Below the pieces are notes generated by a model. It saw nothing but the letters and a program-made list of their open reading frames with translations, was not told the DNA's origin and searched no databases. 64,000 nucleotides of DNA from an uncultured Modestobacter sp. (GTDB lineage Bacteria; Actinomycetota; Actinomycetes; Mycobacteriales; Geodermatophilaceae): positions 186,001-250,000 of the forward strand of contig NZ_CANKUD010000005.1 in the NCBI RefSeq assembly GCF_947486615.1, read 5' to 3'. Below, piece after piece: positions 1-9,309 of this stretch. The translations under genes and the position numbers were made by a program. Each line of letters opens with the position of its first letter. Position 1 is the stretch's first letter.

Positions 1-4
1 CCGG

Positions 5-1609
5 GTGGTGGAGGCCGGGCACGACCCGCGCCGGTTCGCCACCGACCTGCTCGACCGGCTGCGTGACCTGATCGTGCTGGACGCCGTCCCCGAGGCCGGC
101 GCCAACGGCCTGCTGGACTGCCCGCCCGACCGGCTGGACCTGATGACCCGGCAGGCCCAGGCGCTGGGGGCGGCCACGCTGTCCCGGCTGGCCGACACGG
201 TGCACGAGGGCCTGACCGAGATGCGCGGCACGACGGCGCCCCGGCTGCTGCTGGAGCTGGTCTGCGCCCGGATGCTGCTGCCCGGCGTCGACGGCTCGGC
301 CGCGGGCACCCTGCAGCGCCTGGAGCGGCTCGAGCGGCGGATGTCGATCGCCGGTGAGCACGCCGGCCGCCCGGAGGCCGCCGCCGCGGCGCCCGCCCCG
401 GTGCGCGAGACGGCCCGCCCGGCGCCCGTCCGGGCACCCGAGCCCGCCGCCGCTGCTCCCGCGCCGGCTGCCCCTGCGTCCGCTGCCCCTGCGTCCGCTG
501 CCCCTGCCCCGGCTGCCCCCGCAGCGCGGCCGGCCGCTCCGGCGGGTGGTGACCGGCCGGCCTACGTGCGCCCGTCCCAGGCGCGTGCCGCGCAGTCGCC
601 CGCCGCACCGGCCGCACCGGCCGGTCCCGGCACCGCGTCCTCCGGTGGAGACGACGGCTGGCCGGCGACCGCCCGGCCCGGCACGCCTCCGGCCCGGCCC
701 GCGGCCGCGCCCGAGGGGGAGGACGGCTGGCCGGTGACCGCCCGTCCCGGCGCGATGGCCGCAGCCCCCGCCCCGGCACCCACCCTGTCCGCGGACGCGC
801 CGGCGGGAGACGCCCCGTCCGGAGGTGCCCCCGCCGCGGGTGCCTCGTCGCCGGGTGAGCAGGGTCCCTCCGGGTCGGAGCCGGCCGGGGACGCGCGTCC
901 CCGGCCGCAGGCGGCCGCCACCGAGCCCGACGTCCCGCTGCCCCCGGAGCCGACCGACGACGAGGACTGGCCCCAGTCCTCCCGGCCGGCCGCACCGGCC
1001 CGCACCGCGGCGCCGGCGCCGCGGTCGGCCGAGGAGTCGGCACCGGGGCTGCGGGCCGCCGCGGAGTCCGCCCCCGCCCCCCGCGGCGGAGAGCCCACGC
1101 CGCTGGTCTCGGCCACCCCGGCGGAGCCCGCCGGTGGCGACGGCGACCTGACCACCGCCGACGTCCGGCGGATCTGGCCCGAGCTGCTCGGCGTCGTGAA
1201 GCGGCACAAGCGCACCACCGAGGCGCTGCTGCACAGCGCCCAGGTGCACGAGCTGGCCGCCGGCACGCTGACCCTCACCACCACCTCACCGGCGCTGGCC
1301 CGCCGGCTCGGCGACGACCTGAACAAGGACGTGCTGCGTCAGGCCCTGCAGGAGCTGCTCGGCGTCCGCTGGAAGGTGCAGGTCACGGTGGACACGCCGG
1401 GGCAGGCCCCGGCCGGCCCCGCCGTCACGCCCGAGGCCGCCCGGGCGGCGGCGCAGGCGGCGGAGAGCGCCGAGGCCGACGAGCTGATGGCCGAGCGCGC
1501 CGCCGACGTCCCCGCCGACGGCGCCGAGGCGCCCCCGGCGCTCGACCCGGAGGCCGCCGCGCTGCAGCTGCTCCGCACCCAGCTCGGCGCTCGCCCGATC
1601 GACAGCTGA
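5..1609 (+). CDS. dnaX: DNA polymerase III subunit gamma/tau, C-terminal part (5' end outside window)
   Basis: N-terminal 'DPRRFATDLLDRLRDLIVL...' and C-terminal 'LTTADVRRIWPELLGVVKRHKRTTEALL...' are typical of actinobacterial DnaX domain III and tail, joined by a long Pro/Ala linker; true start lies upstream. Confidence 0.85.
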   Translation: MVEAGHDPRRFATDLLDRLRDLIVLDAVPEAGANGLLDCPPDRLDLMTRQAQALGAATLSRLADTVHEGLTEMRGTTAPRLLLELVCARMLLPGVDGSAAGTLQRLERLERRMSIAGEHAGRPEAAAAAPAPVRETARPAPVRAPEPAAAAPAPAAPASAAPASAAPAPAAPAARPAAPAGGDRPAYVRPSQARAAQSPAAPAAPAGPGTASSGGDDGWPATARPGTPPARPAAAPEGEDGWPVTARPGAMAAAPAPAPTLSADAPAGDAPSGGAPAAGASSPGEQGPSGSEPAGDARPRPQAAATEPDVPLPPEPTDDEDWPQSSRPAAPARTAAPAPRSAEESAPGLRAAAESAPAPRGGEPTPLVSATPAEPAGGDGDLTTADVRRIWPELLGVVKRHKRTTEALLHSAQVHELAAGTLTLTTTSPALARRLGDDLNKDVLRQALQELLGVRWKVQVTVDTPGQAPAGPAVTPEAARAAAQAAESAEADELMAERAADVPADGAEAPPALDPEAAALQLLRTQLGARPIDS

Positions 1610-1654
1610 CCGCGCCGGCCGGGTCAGGCCGGCGCACCAGATCAGTGCGTCGGG

Positions 1655-2836
1655 TCAGGCCGGCGTGCGCCGGGCCGGCCGGGCGGCGAGCCGGCGGGCC
1701 CACGGGTCGGCCAGCCGGGGCGCGAGCGGCCCGATGACCGCCAGGATCAGCACGTAGGCCGCGACCGTCGGGCCGAAGGCGGCCGGCACGCTGCCCAGCA
1801 CCAGCCCGGCGATGATGATCGAGAACTCGCCGCGGGCGATCAGCGCCGCCCCGGCGCGCACCCGGCCGGGCGGGCCGACCCCGGCCCGGCGCCCGGCGAT
1901 CCAGCCGGTGAGCAGCTTGGTGCCGATCCCCACGGCTGCCAGCGCCGCGGCCGGCAGCAGCGCCCCGGAGAGCTCGGTCGGGTCGGTGGAGAGGCCGAAG
2001 AAGACGAAGAAGACCGCGGCGAACAGGTCGCGCAGCGGGGAGAGCAGGTCCCCGATCCGCTCGGCGACCTCCCCGGAGAGCGCGATGCCGAGCAGGAAGG
2101 CCCCGACCGCGGCCGAGACGTGCACCGCCTCGGCGGCCCCGGCGACCAGCAGCGCCAGCCCGAGCACCCGTAGCAGCAGGATCTCGTTCGACCGCGCCCC
2201 GACGAAGCGGGTGACCGTGCTGCCGTGCCGGACGGCGACGACCAGCACCGCCGCGAGGGTGGCCAGTGCCACCGCCACCGACAGCACCGCGTCGCCGGTG
2301 CTGGTGGCCGCCACGATGCCGGTGAGCACCGGGAGGTAGGCGGCCATCGCCAGGTCCTCGATGACCAGGACGCCGAGCACCGCGGGGGTCTCCCGGTTGC
2401 CGAGCCGGCCCAGGTCGGTGAGCAGCTTGGAGATGATCCCGGACGAGCTGATCGCGGTGACGCCGAACAGGGCCAGCGCCGCCGTCGGCCCCCAGCCCAG
2501 CAGCAGCGCCAGCGCGGCGCCGGGCAGGCCGTTGAGCAGCAGGTCGACCACCCCGACCGGGGCCTGCCGGCGCAGGTTCTCCACCAGGTCGCCGGCGGTG
2601 TACTCCAGCCCGAGCACCAGCAGCAGCAGGACGACGCCCACCTCGGCACCGGTGGCGAAGAAGCCCTCCGGGGCCTCCAGCGGCAGCAGCCCGCCGTTGC
2701 CGAACGCCAGCCCGGCCAGCAGGTACAGCGGGATGGGGGACAGCCCGATCCGCCCGGCCAGCGAACCGAGCACCCCGAGCCCGAAGACGACGGCACCGAG
2801 CTCCAGGAGGAGGACCGCGGTGTGCCCGACGTCCAT
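1655..2836 (-). CDS. cation:proton antiporter, CPA2 (Kef/KhtU-like) membrane subunit
   Basis: Multi-TM protein MDVGHTAVLLLELGAVVFGLGVLG...; overlaps upstream TrkA-C-type gene by 1 nt (TGATG). Confidence 0.85.
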   Translation of the reverse strand: MDVGHTAVLLLELGAVVFGLGVLGSLAGRIGLSPIPLYLLAGLAFGNGGLLPLEAPEGFFATGAEVGVVLLLLVLGLEYTAGDLVENLRRQAPVGVVDLLLNGLPGAALALLLGWGPTAALALFGVTAISSSGIISKLLTDLGRLGNRETPAVLGVLVIEDLAMAAYLPVLTGIVAATSTGDAVLSVAVALATLAAVLVVAVRHGSTVTRFVGARSNEILLLRVLGLALLVAGAAEAVHVSAAVGAFLLGIALSGEVAERIGDLLSPLRDLFAAVFFVFFGLSTDPTELSGALLPAAALAAVGIGTKLLTGWIAGRRAGVGPPGRVRAGAALIARGEFSIIIAGLVLGSVPAAFGPTVAAYVLILAVIGPLAPRLADPWARRLAARPARRTPA

Positions 2837-3318
2837 CAGTGTGCGTTCAGCAGGCGACCGACCGCCGCGACGCCGTCCGAGGTGCCGACCACGACCAGAC
2901 GGTCCTCGACCTGGAACCGGAAGTCCGGGCTGGGGGAGGCGATCATCTCCTCGCCCCGCACCACCGCGACGACCGAGGCGCCGGTGCGGGTGCGGATCGC
3001 GGCCTCGCCGAGCGTCGCCCCGACATAGGGGGAGCCGGGCTCGATCGGCAGGCCCTCGGTGGCCAGCCCCTCGACCTGCTCGCGCAGCCGGGACAGCCGT
3101 TCGGTGATCCGCGGGGCGCCCAGCAGTTCGGCGACGACCTCGCTCTCCTCCGGGGTCAGCTCGATCGTGGCCGCGGTGGCGTCCGGGTCGCGCTCGTCGT
3201 AAAGGACGACGTGCCGGGCCCCGTTCCGCTGGGAGATCACCCCGACCCGCCGGCCCTGCGCGGTCACCAGGTCGTGCCGCAGGCCGATGCCGGGCAGCCG
3301 CGTCTCCTCGACGTCCAT
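2836..3318 (-). CDS. cation:proton antiporter regulatory subunit (TrkA-C domain, KhtT-like)
   Basis: C-terminal part of ORF 2836..4314: MDVEETRLPGIGLRHDLVTAQGRRVGVISQRNG...VRGEEMIASPSPDFRFQVEDRLVVVGT. Confidence 0.85.
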   Translation of the reverse strand: MDVEETRLPGIGLRHDLVTAQGRRVGVISQRNGARHVVLYDERDPDATAATIELTPEESEVVAELLGAPRITERLSRLREQVEGLATEGLPIEPGSPYVGATLGEAAIRTRTGASVVAVVRGEEMIASPSPDFRFQVEDRLVVVGTSDGVAAVGRLLNAH

Positions 3319-3374
3319 CGGTGTCCTCCCGTCGTGGTCCCTGGTCGGGCCGCGCCCATGATGCCGGTGCCGGA

Positions 3375-4673
3375 TCAGCCGGACGCCACGCCCAGCCGCC
3401 GGAACCGGGTCAGGGCGGCGACCGAGAGCACCGGGCCGGCGGCGAGCAGCACCAGCGTCCAGCGCCAGGTCACCGCCTCGGCGAGGTAGGGCAGCGCGCT
3501 GATCGTCACCGTTGTCAGCAGGAAACCGGTGGCGGTCTGCACGGTGAGCGCGGTGCCCACCCAGCGGCGGTCGGAGACCTCGCTGAGCAGCGTGGAGAAC
3601 ATCGCCGAGTCGGCGATGACGGCGGCTCCCCACACGCAGACGAAGACGGCGAGCAGCCCGGTCGGCCACGACCAGGCCCACGGCGACAGCAGGCAGCAGA
3701 CGCCGCTGGTGGCCACCGCGACGGTGGCGACCGGTGCCCGGCCCACCCGCCCGGCGGCCCAGCCGCCCAGCACGCAGCCGGCGGCGCCGCAGATCCCGAA
3801 CGCGACCAGTGCCAGCAGGGCGATGCCGGCGGCGTCCAGTGCCGGGTCGTGCACCGCTCGGGAGGCGGTGAGCCAGGCCGAGGCCCAGGCCCACAGCGCG
3901 TAGAGCTCCCACATGTGGCCGAGGTAGGCCAGGTTCACCAGCCGCGGCCGGGCCGACCGGAAGCCGTCGAGGGCCTGCGCGGCCCGTGGTCGCGCGCCGA
4001 CGGACAGGTGCGGGCCGGTGCGCAGGAGGGCGAGGGCGAGCAGCCCGGCCGCGGCGCCGCAGCCGGCGGCGGCGGCCAGCACGGTGCGCCAGGAGTCGCC
4101 GAGCACCCCGACCAGCAGCTGCGGCAGCAGCGACCCCAGGGTCAGCGCCCCGACGAGCACGCCCAGGGCCAGGCCCCGGCCGCGGGCGCCGAACCAGGAG
4201 GCCATCAGCTTCATGCCGATCGGGTAGACCAGCGCCAGCCCGGCTCCGGTGGCGAAGCGCAGCGGGACGGCGACCCCGGGCCCGTCGGCGAGGACGGCGA
4301 CCGCGAGGGTGCACCCGGCCGCGGCTCCGGCGCCGGTGGCGAACAGCCGCTCCGGCCGCACCCGGTCGGCCAGCCCGGTCGTCGCCGAGACCAGCGCACC
4401 CACCACGAAGCCCAGCTGGACGGCGACGGTGAGGCCCACCGCACCCGCCGTGCCCAGCTCCCAGTCCCGGCGCAGCACCGGCAGGACGGCGGAGGCGGAG
4501 AACCAGACCGCCAGCGCCAGCACCTGGGTCAGCGCGATCAGCGCCAGCTGCGGCCCGGGGGAGCGGAGCGCCGGGGCGGGCGCCCCGACGGCGGGGCCGG
4601 CGTGCGGCATGGCGTCATCCTGCCCGCCCGCCGGGCCGGGGCCGCCGGTGCGGCGGTCTGTCGGTGCCAGCAC
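3375..4673 (-). CDS. MFS transporter
   Basis: 12-TM-like ORF, '[29 protein letters not shown]...'; the true start may be the internal Met at about 4610. Confidence 0.8.
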   Translation of the reverse strand: MLAPTDRRTGGPGPAGGQDDAMPHAGPAVGAPAPALRSPGPQLALIALTQVLALAVWFSASAVLPVLRRDWELGTAGAVGLTVAVQLGFVVGALVSATTGLADRVRPERLFATGAGAAAGCTLAVAVLADGPGVAVPLRFATGAGLALVYPIGMKLMASWFGARGRGLALGVLVGALTLGSLLPQLLVGVLGDSWRTVLAAAAGCGAAAGLLALALLRTGPHLSVGARPRAAQALDGFRSARPRLVNLAYLGHMWELYALWAWASAWLTASRAVHDPALDAAGIALLALVAFGICGAAGCVLGGWAAGRVGRAPVATVAVATSGVCCLLSPWAWSWPTGLLAVFVCVWGAAVIADSAMFSTLLSEVSDRRWVGTALTVQTATGFLLTTVTISALPYLAEAVTWRWTLVLLAAGPVLSVAALTRFRRLGVASG

Positions 4674-4687
4674 CTACTCTCGGGAGC

Positions 4688-5029
4688 ATGCCCGGACCCG
4701 GACGCCAGCCCGACATGCAGCAGCTGATGAAGCAGGCCCAGAAGATGCAGCAGCAACTCGCCGCTGCGCAGGAGGAGCTGGCCAACGCCGAGGTCACCGG
4801 CTCCGCCGGCGGCGAGCTGGTCACCGTCACGATGACCGGCAGCGGCGACGTCACCGCCGTCACCATCGCGCCGGCCGCCGTCGACCCCGACGACGTCGAG
4901 ACCCTGCAGGACCTCGTCCTGGCCGCCGTCCGGGACGCCCAGCGGGCCGTCAACGAGCTCGCCTCCTCCACCATGGGCCCGCTCGCCGGTGGCCTCGGTG
5001 GCGGCGGCATGGGTCTGCCCGGCTTCTGA
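4688..5029 (+). CDS. ebfC: YbaB/EbfC family nucleoid-associated protein
   Basis: [51 protein letters not shown]; directly upstream of recR as usual. Confidence 0.93.
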   Translation: MPGPGRQPDMQQLMKQAQKMQQQLAAAQEELANAEVTGSAGGELVTVTMTGSGDVTAVTIAPAAVDPDDVETLQDLVLAAVRDAQRAVNELASSTMGPLAGGLGGGGMGLPGF

Positions 5030-5072
5030 CCCACCGGGGCGGCGCTCCGCCGCCCCACTCGTAAGGAGAACC

Positions 5073-5672
5073 GTGTACGAGGGCGCTGTCCAGGACCTCA
5101 TCGACGAGCTCGGGCGACTGCCCGGCGTCGGTCCCAAGAGCGCGCAGCGCATCGCCTTCCACCTGCTGGCCGCCGAGTCGGCCGACGTGGGGCGGCTGGT
5201 GGCCGCCCTGCAGCGGGTGCAGGCCGAGGTCCGCTTCTGCGTCACCTGCTACAACGTCGCCGAGGGTGAGCAGTGCCGGATCTGCCGTGACCCGCGGCGC
5301 ACCCTCGACGTCATCTGCGTCGTCGAGGAGCCCAAGGACGTCGTGGCGATCGAGCGCACCCGCGAGTTCAAGGGCCGCTACCACGTGCTCGGTGGCGCGA
5401 TCAGCCCGATCGAGGGCATCGGCCCCGACGACCTGCGGGTCAAGGAGCTGATGACCCGGCTGATGGACGGCCAGGTCACCGAGCTGATCATCGCCACCGA
5501 TCCGAACCTGGAGGGCGAGGCGACCGCCGCCTACCTGGCCCGGCTGGTCGGCCCGCTGGGTCTGGCGGTCTCCCGCCTGGCCAGCGGCCTGCCGGTGGGC
5601 GGCGACCTCGAGTACGCCGACGAGGTCACCCTCGGCCGCGCCTTCGAGGGCCGCCGCCGCATCGACGCCTGA
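5073..5672 (+). CDS. recR: recombination mediator RecR
   Basis: [32 protein letters not shown]... zinc finger [16 protein letters not shown] and TOPRIM domain; GTG start after GTAAGGAGAA. Confidence 0.96.
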   Translation: MYEGAVQDLIDELGRLPGVGPKSAQRIAFHLLAAESADVGRLVAALQRVQAEVRFCVTCYNVAEGEQCRICRDPRRTLDVICVVEEPKDVVAIERTREFKGRYHVLGGAISPIEGIGPDDLRVKELMTRLMDGQVTELIIATDPNLEGEATAAYLARLVGPLGLAVSRLASGLPVGGDLEYADEVTLGRAFEGRRRIDA

Positions 5673-5675
5673 AGA

Positions 5676-5736
5676 ACGGCCCCGCTGCCCCCACCACCCG
5701 CCAGCTCGCAGCGGGGCCCTGCAGCGGGGCCGTCCG
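5676..5736 (+). terminator. predicted hairpin terminator downstream of recR
   Basis: ACGGCCCCGCTGC can pair with either of two downstream GCAGCGGGGCC copies (the second gives 13 bp, GCAGCGGGGCCGT). Confidence 0.55.
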
Positions 5737-5848
5737 GCACGTCACCGGGCTCGGCGCGGGCCCCTGCACGGGGCCGGTGCAAGGGGGCGATGCCAGCACG
5801 TCACCGGGCAGATGTGGCCATCTCCGCCCGCAGCTGCGGTGACCGCCC

Positions 5849-5907
5849 GCGAGATCTGCGATCTCGGGCCGATGACGCCCTGGAGAGCCCGAGATCGCAG
5901 ATCTCGC
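5849..5907. repeat. 21-bp perfect inverted repeat, 17-nt spacer; each arm contains GAGATC-N3-GATCTC
   Basis: GCGAGATCTGCGATCTCGGGC / GCCCGAGATCGCAGATCTCGC read directly. Confidence 0.9.
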
Positions 5908-5986
5908 CGGTGTCCGTGGTTGAGCGTTCCATCACAGTGGCGGTCCGGAAGTGGCAGCTGACCCGGGGGCACGGCACTCTGGACGG

Positions 5987-6055
5987 GTGGTCGAGCCGGG
6001 TTCGTTGACGCGTCGTCGCGCCATCGACCTGATGCGCGTCGCCAGCACGCTCTGA
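5987..6055 (+). CDS. predicted regulatory leader peptide upstream of metNIQ
   Basis: GTG ORF: M V E P G S L T R R R A I D L M R V A S T L *; resembles the actinobacterial RR(H)VDL.R.AS.LCR leader-peptide pattern of sulfur genes. Confidence 0.6.
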   Translation: MVEPGSLTRRRAIDLMRVASTL

Positions 6056-6164
6056 CGCGGCGCCGCCCCGTCCCTCCTGTCGAGGAGCTCCCGCGCCGGG
6101 TCGCCACACACGTGGCACCGCCGTCCGGGGAGCAGCGCCCGACCGCCCGCATCCTGCCCGAGGA

Positions 6165-6198
6165 CCACGCCCATGATCGAGCCACGCCCATGATCGAG
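6165..6198 (+). repeat. 17-bp perfect tandem duplication spanning the metN start codon
   Basis: CCACGCCCATGATCGAG at 6165-6181 and 6182-6198. Confidence 0.95.
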
Positions 6199-7278
6199 CT
6201 GTCCGACGTCCGCAAGGTCTTCCCCGCCCGCCGCGGCGCCGGCGAGGTGACCGCCGTGGACGGCGTCAGCCTGTCGGTGGCCCGCGGTGAGTTCGCCGGC
6301 GTGGTCGGCCCGAGCGGCTCGGGCAAGAGCACGCTGGCCCGGCTGGTGAACCTGCTGGAGCGGCCGACCTCCGGCACGGTCACCGTCGACGGCCGGGTGC
6401 TCACCGACCTCGACGAGGCCGGGGTCCGCGAGGCCCGCCGCAGCATCGGGATGATCTTCCAGCACTTCAACCTGCTCGACTCGCGGACCGCGGCCGGCAA
6501 CGTCGAGCACCCGCTGGAGCTGGCCGGGGTCGGCCGCACCGAGCGCCGCCGCCGGGTCGCCGACCTGCTGGACCTGGTGGGCCTGGCCGACCGGCACGCC
6601 GCCCGGCCGGGGCAGCTCTCCGGCGGGCAGAAGCAGCGCGTCGCCATCGCCCGCGCGCTGGCCGCCCGCCCGTCGGTGCTGCTCTGCGACGAGGCCACCT
6701 CGGCCCTGGACCCGGCCAGCACCGCCGGCGTGCTGGACCTGCTGCGTCAGGTGCGCGCCGAGCTGGGCCTGACCGTGCTGCTGATCACCCACGAGATGTC
6801 GGTGGTGCGGGCGGTCTGCGACAGCGCCGTGCTGATGAGCGCCGGCCGGGTGGTCGACGGTGGCCCGCTGACCGAGGTGCTCGCCCGCCCGGACTCGGCG
6901 CTGGCCGCCCAGCTGGTACCGGCACCGGCCGCGGCGGACACCGGGAACGGCGCGCTGGTGCAGCTCACCGTCACCGACGCCAGCCCGCAGGGCCTGGTGC
7001 TGCAGACCCTGACCGCCGAGCTCGGGCTGTCGGTCGAGGTCGCCGCCGGCTCGGTGGAGACCGTCGCCGGCCGCCGCTTCGGCCGACTGCTGCTGCGGGT
7101 CGAGGGCGACGACGGCCGGCTGGACCCTGCGCTGGCCCGGCTCCGCGCGGCCGGCGCGCTCGTCCAGCGCACCACCGCCGGTGACCCGCGCCCGGCGCCC
7201 GCCGCCGACGACGAACCACCTGCCGAACAGGAGCCCGACGTGCAGCGCCTCGCCGACGCCCCGGACGTGCAGCGGTGA
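6190..7278 (+). CDS. metN: methionine ABC transporter ATP-binding protein
   Basis: MIELSDVRKVFPARRGAGEVTAVDGVSLSV... Walker A GPSGSGKST, LSGGQKQRVAIARAL, C-terminal NIL-like domain; followed by MetI and MetQ. Confidence 0.93.
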   Translation: MIELSDVRKVFPARRGAGEVTAVDGVSLSVARGEFAGVVGPSGSGKSTLARLVNLLERPTSGTVTVDGRVLTDLDEAGVREARRSIGMIFQHFNLLDSRTAAGNVEHPLELAGVGRTERRRRVADLLDLVGLADRHAARPGQLSGGQKQRVAIARALAARPSVLLCDEATSALDPASTAGVLDLLRQVRAELGLTVLLITHEMSVVRAVCDSAVLMSAGRVVDGGPLTEVLARPDSALAAQLVPAPAAADTGNGALVQLTVTDASPQGLVLQTLTAELGLSVEVAAGSVETVAGRRFGRLLLRVEGDDGRLDPALARLRAAGALVQRTTAGDPRPAPAADDEPPAEQEPDVQRLADAPDVQR

Positions 7279-7934
7279 ACGACTGGTCGCGGATCGCCCC
7301 GCAGCTGCTGGACGCCACCGGCGAGACCCTCTACATGGTCGGTGTCGCCACCGCGCTGACCGTGCTGCTCGGCGTCCCGCTGGGGGTGCTGCTCACCGTC
7401 ACCGCCCCCGGCGCGCTCGCCCCGCACCCGCTGCTGAACCGGCTGCTCGGCCTGGTGGTCAACCTGGGTCGCTCGCTGCCGTTCATCATCCTGCTCGTCC
7501 TGGTTGCCCCGGTGACCCGCGGCATCGTCGGCACCACGATCGGCTCGACCGCGACGATCGTGCCGCTGACCATCGGCGCCGTCCCGTTCCTGGCCCGGCT
7601 GGTGGAGACCAGCCTGCGCGAGGTCGCGCACGGCAAGGTCGAGGCCACCCTCGCCATGGGCGCCCGCCGCCGGGACGTCGTCCGCAGCGTGCTGCTGCCC
7701 GAGGCGCTGCCCTCGCTGGTCGCCGGCGTCACCGTCACCGTCGTGGCGCTGATCAGCTACTCGGCCATGGCCGGCGCGATCGGCGGCGGCGGGCTGGGCG
7801 ACTTCGCCATCCGCTACGGCTACCAGCAGTTCCGCACCGACATCACGCTGGCCACCGTCGTCCTGCTGCTCGTGGTGGTGCAGCTCCTGCAGTGGGCCGG
7901 CGACCGCTGGGCCCGCCGCCTCGCCACCCACTGA
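7275..7934 (+). CDS. metI: methionine ABC transporter permease
   Basis: MNDWSRIAPQLLDATGETLYMVGVATALTVLLGVPLGVLL...; overlaps metN. Confidence 0.93.
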   Translation: MNDWSRIAPQLLDATGETLYMVGVATALTVLLGVPLGVLLTVTAPGALAPHPLLNRLLGLVVNLGRSLPFIILLVLVAPVTRGIVGTTIGSTATIVPLTIGAVPFLARLVETSLREVAHGKVEATLAMGARRRDVVRSVLLPEALPSLVAGVTVTVVALISYSAMAGAIGGGGLGDFAIRYGYQQFRTDITLATVVLLLVVVQLLQWAGDRWARRLATH

Positions 7935-7971
7935 CCGTCCCGTTCCACCTGTTCCGAGGAGACACCTGATC

Positions 7972-8793
7972 ATGCGTGCGAAGAACCCCCTGGCCGCTGC
8001 TGCCGCCGTCGCGACCGCCCTGGTGCTGAGCGCCTGCGGCGGGGGCAGCGCCGAGCTGTCGGCCGAGGACGAGCCCCTGCGGGTGGGCGCCTCCCCGGTG
8101 CCGCACGCGGAGATCCTGCGGTTCGTCGACGAGGAGCTGGCCGACGACGCCGGTCTGGACCTGGAGATCGTCGAGTTCACCGACTACGTGCAGCCCAACG
8201 TGGCCCTGGACGACGGCTCGATCGACGCCAACTACTTCCAGACCATTCCGTACCTGGAGGAGCAGGAGGCCAACGCCGGCTACGACTTCACCGCGCTGGA
8301 GCCGGTGCACATCGAGCCGCTGGGCATCTACTCCGACTCGCTCACCGACCTCGCCGACCTGCCGGACGGCGCCACGGTGGCGATCCCGAACGACCCGACC
8401 AACGCCGGGCGGGCGCTGCGGCTGCTGGCCGCCAACGACCTGATCACGCTGGCCGACACCGGTGACGCGGCGCCGACCTCGCTGGACATCGAGGACAACC
8501 CGAAGGACCTGCAGATCACGGAGATCGAGGCCGCCCAGCTGCCGCGGTCGCTGGCCGACGTCGACGCCGCGGTGATCAACGGCAACTACGCGATCGACGC
8601 CGACCTGTCGCCGGCCGAGGACGCCCTCGCGCTGGAGGAGGCCGAGGACAACCCGAACGCCAACCTGGTCGTCGTGCGCGCCGGCACCGAGGACGACGAG
8701 CGCATCGGCCAGCTGGAGGAGCTGCTGCACTCCGACGAGGTGCGCACCTTCATCGAGGACACCTACGAGGGCGCCGTCATCCCCGCCTTCTGA
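7972..8793 (+). CDS. metQ: MetQ/NlpA family substrate-binding lipoprotein
   Basis: lipobox LVLSACGGG; PVPHAEIL...LDLEIVEFTDYVQPNVALDDGSIDANYFQTIPYLEEQ. Confidence 0.95.
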   Translation: MRAKNPLAAAAAVATALVLSACGGGSAELSAEDEPLRVGASPVPHAEILRFVDEELADDAGLDLEIVEFTDYVQPNVALDDGSIDANYFQTIPYLEEQEANAGYDFTALEPVHIEPLGIYSDSLTDLADLPDGATVAIPNDPTNAGRALRLLAANDLITLADTGDAAPTSLDIEDNPKDLQITEIEAAQLPRSLADVDAAVINGNYAIDADLSPAEDALALEEAEDNPNANLVVVRAGTEDDERIGQLEELLHSDEVRTFIEDTYEGAVIPAF

Positions 8794-8807
8794 TGCGCAG
8801 GTCGGGG

Positions 8808-9161
8808 TCAGGGGTCGACGACGACGTCCTGACCCCGCCGGACCGCCCGGCGCACCCGCAACTGGGCGACCTGGCCGAACCAGCGCACCAGCGTGGTGTA
8901 GCCGGGGGTGGGTCCGTGCCAGCCGAGGAACCCACGCGGCCCGGACACCATCTCCCCGGTCGAGGTGTCGTAGCGGGCCTGGTGCCACGGGCAGACCAGG
9001 CAGCCGTCGGCATCGACGGTTCCCTCGGCCAGGTCGGCGAGCTGGTGGCGGCAGCGCCGGGAGACGGCGGACAGCCGGTCGCCGGTGTTGACCACCGCCC
9101 ACGGTCCGGCGGGGCGGACGGTGCCCGGTGGGAGGTCGCTGGCACGGATGCGGTCGGACAC
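8808..9161 (-). CDS. Rieske (2Fe-2S) domain protein
   Basis: CRHQLADLAEGTVDADGCLVCPWHQARYDTSTGEMVSGPRGF: CxH...CPWH Rieske motif; GTG start at 9161 assumed. Confidence 0.85.
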   Translation of the reverse strand: MSDRIRASDLPPGTVRPAGPWAVVNTGDRLSAVSRRCRHQLADLAEGTVDADGCLVCPWHQARYDTSTGEMVSGPRGFLGWHGPTPGYTTLVRWFGQVAQLRVRRAVRRGQDVVVDP

Positions 9162-9309
9162 GGGGCCTCCTGGTCTCGGTGGGTGCCCGGGCACCTACCC
9201 ACGGCAGCGACACGGGAGACGTGAGCGCGGAGATCGGTGCGCGGGGGCCCGGCGCGACGGTCGTCGCCTCGGCCGTCGGACCGAGTGCAGTCCTTCCCGA
9301 GGAGGAGAC

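Noticed and set aside
470-530. Tandem 12-bp repeats (CCTGCGTCCGCTGC-like) in dnaX
   Set aside because: Low-complexity Ala/Pro linker coding; ordinary for actinobacterial DnaX.
5940-6190. SAM riboswitch (SAM-I/SAM-IV) upstream of metN
   Set aside because: I could not recognise the conserved core helices or pseudoknot; the leader-peptide ORF explains the region better. An Infernal scan against Rfam would settle it.
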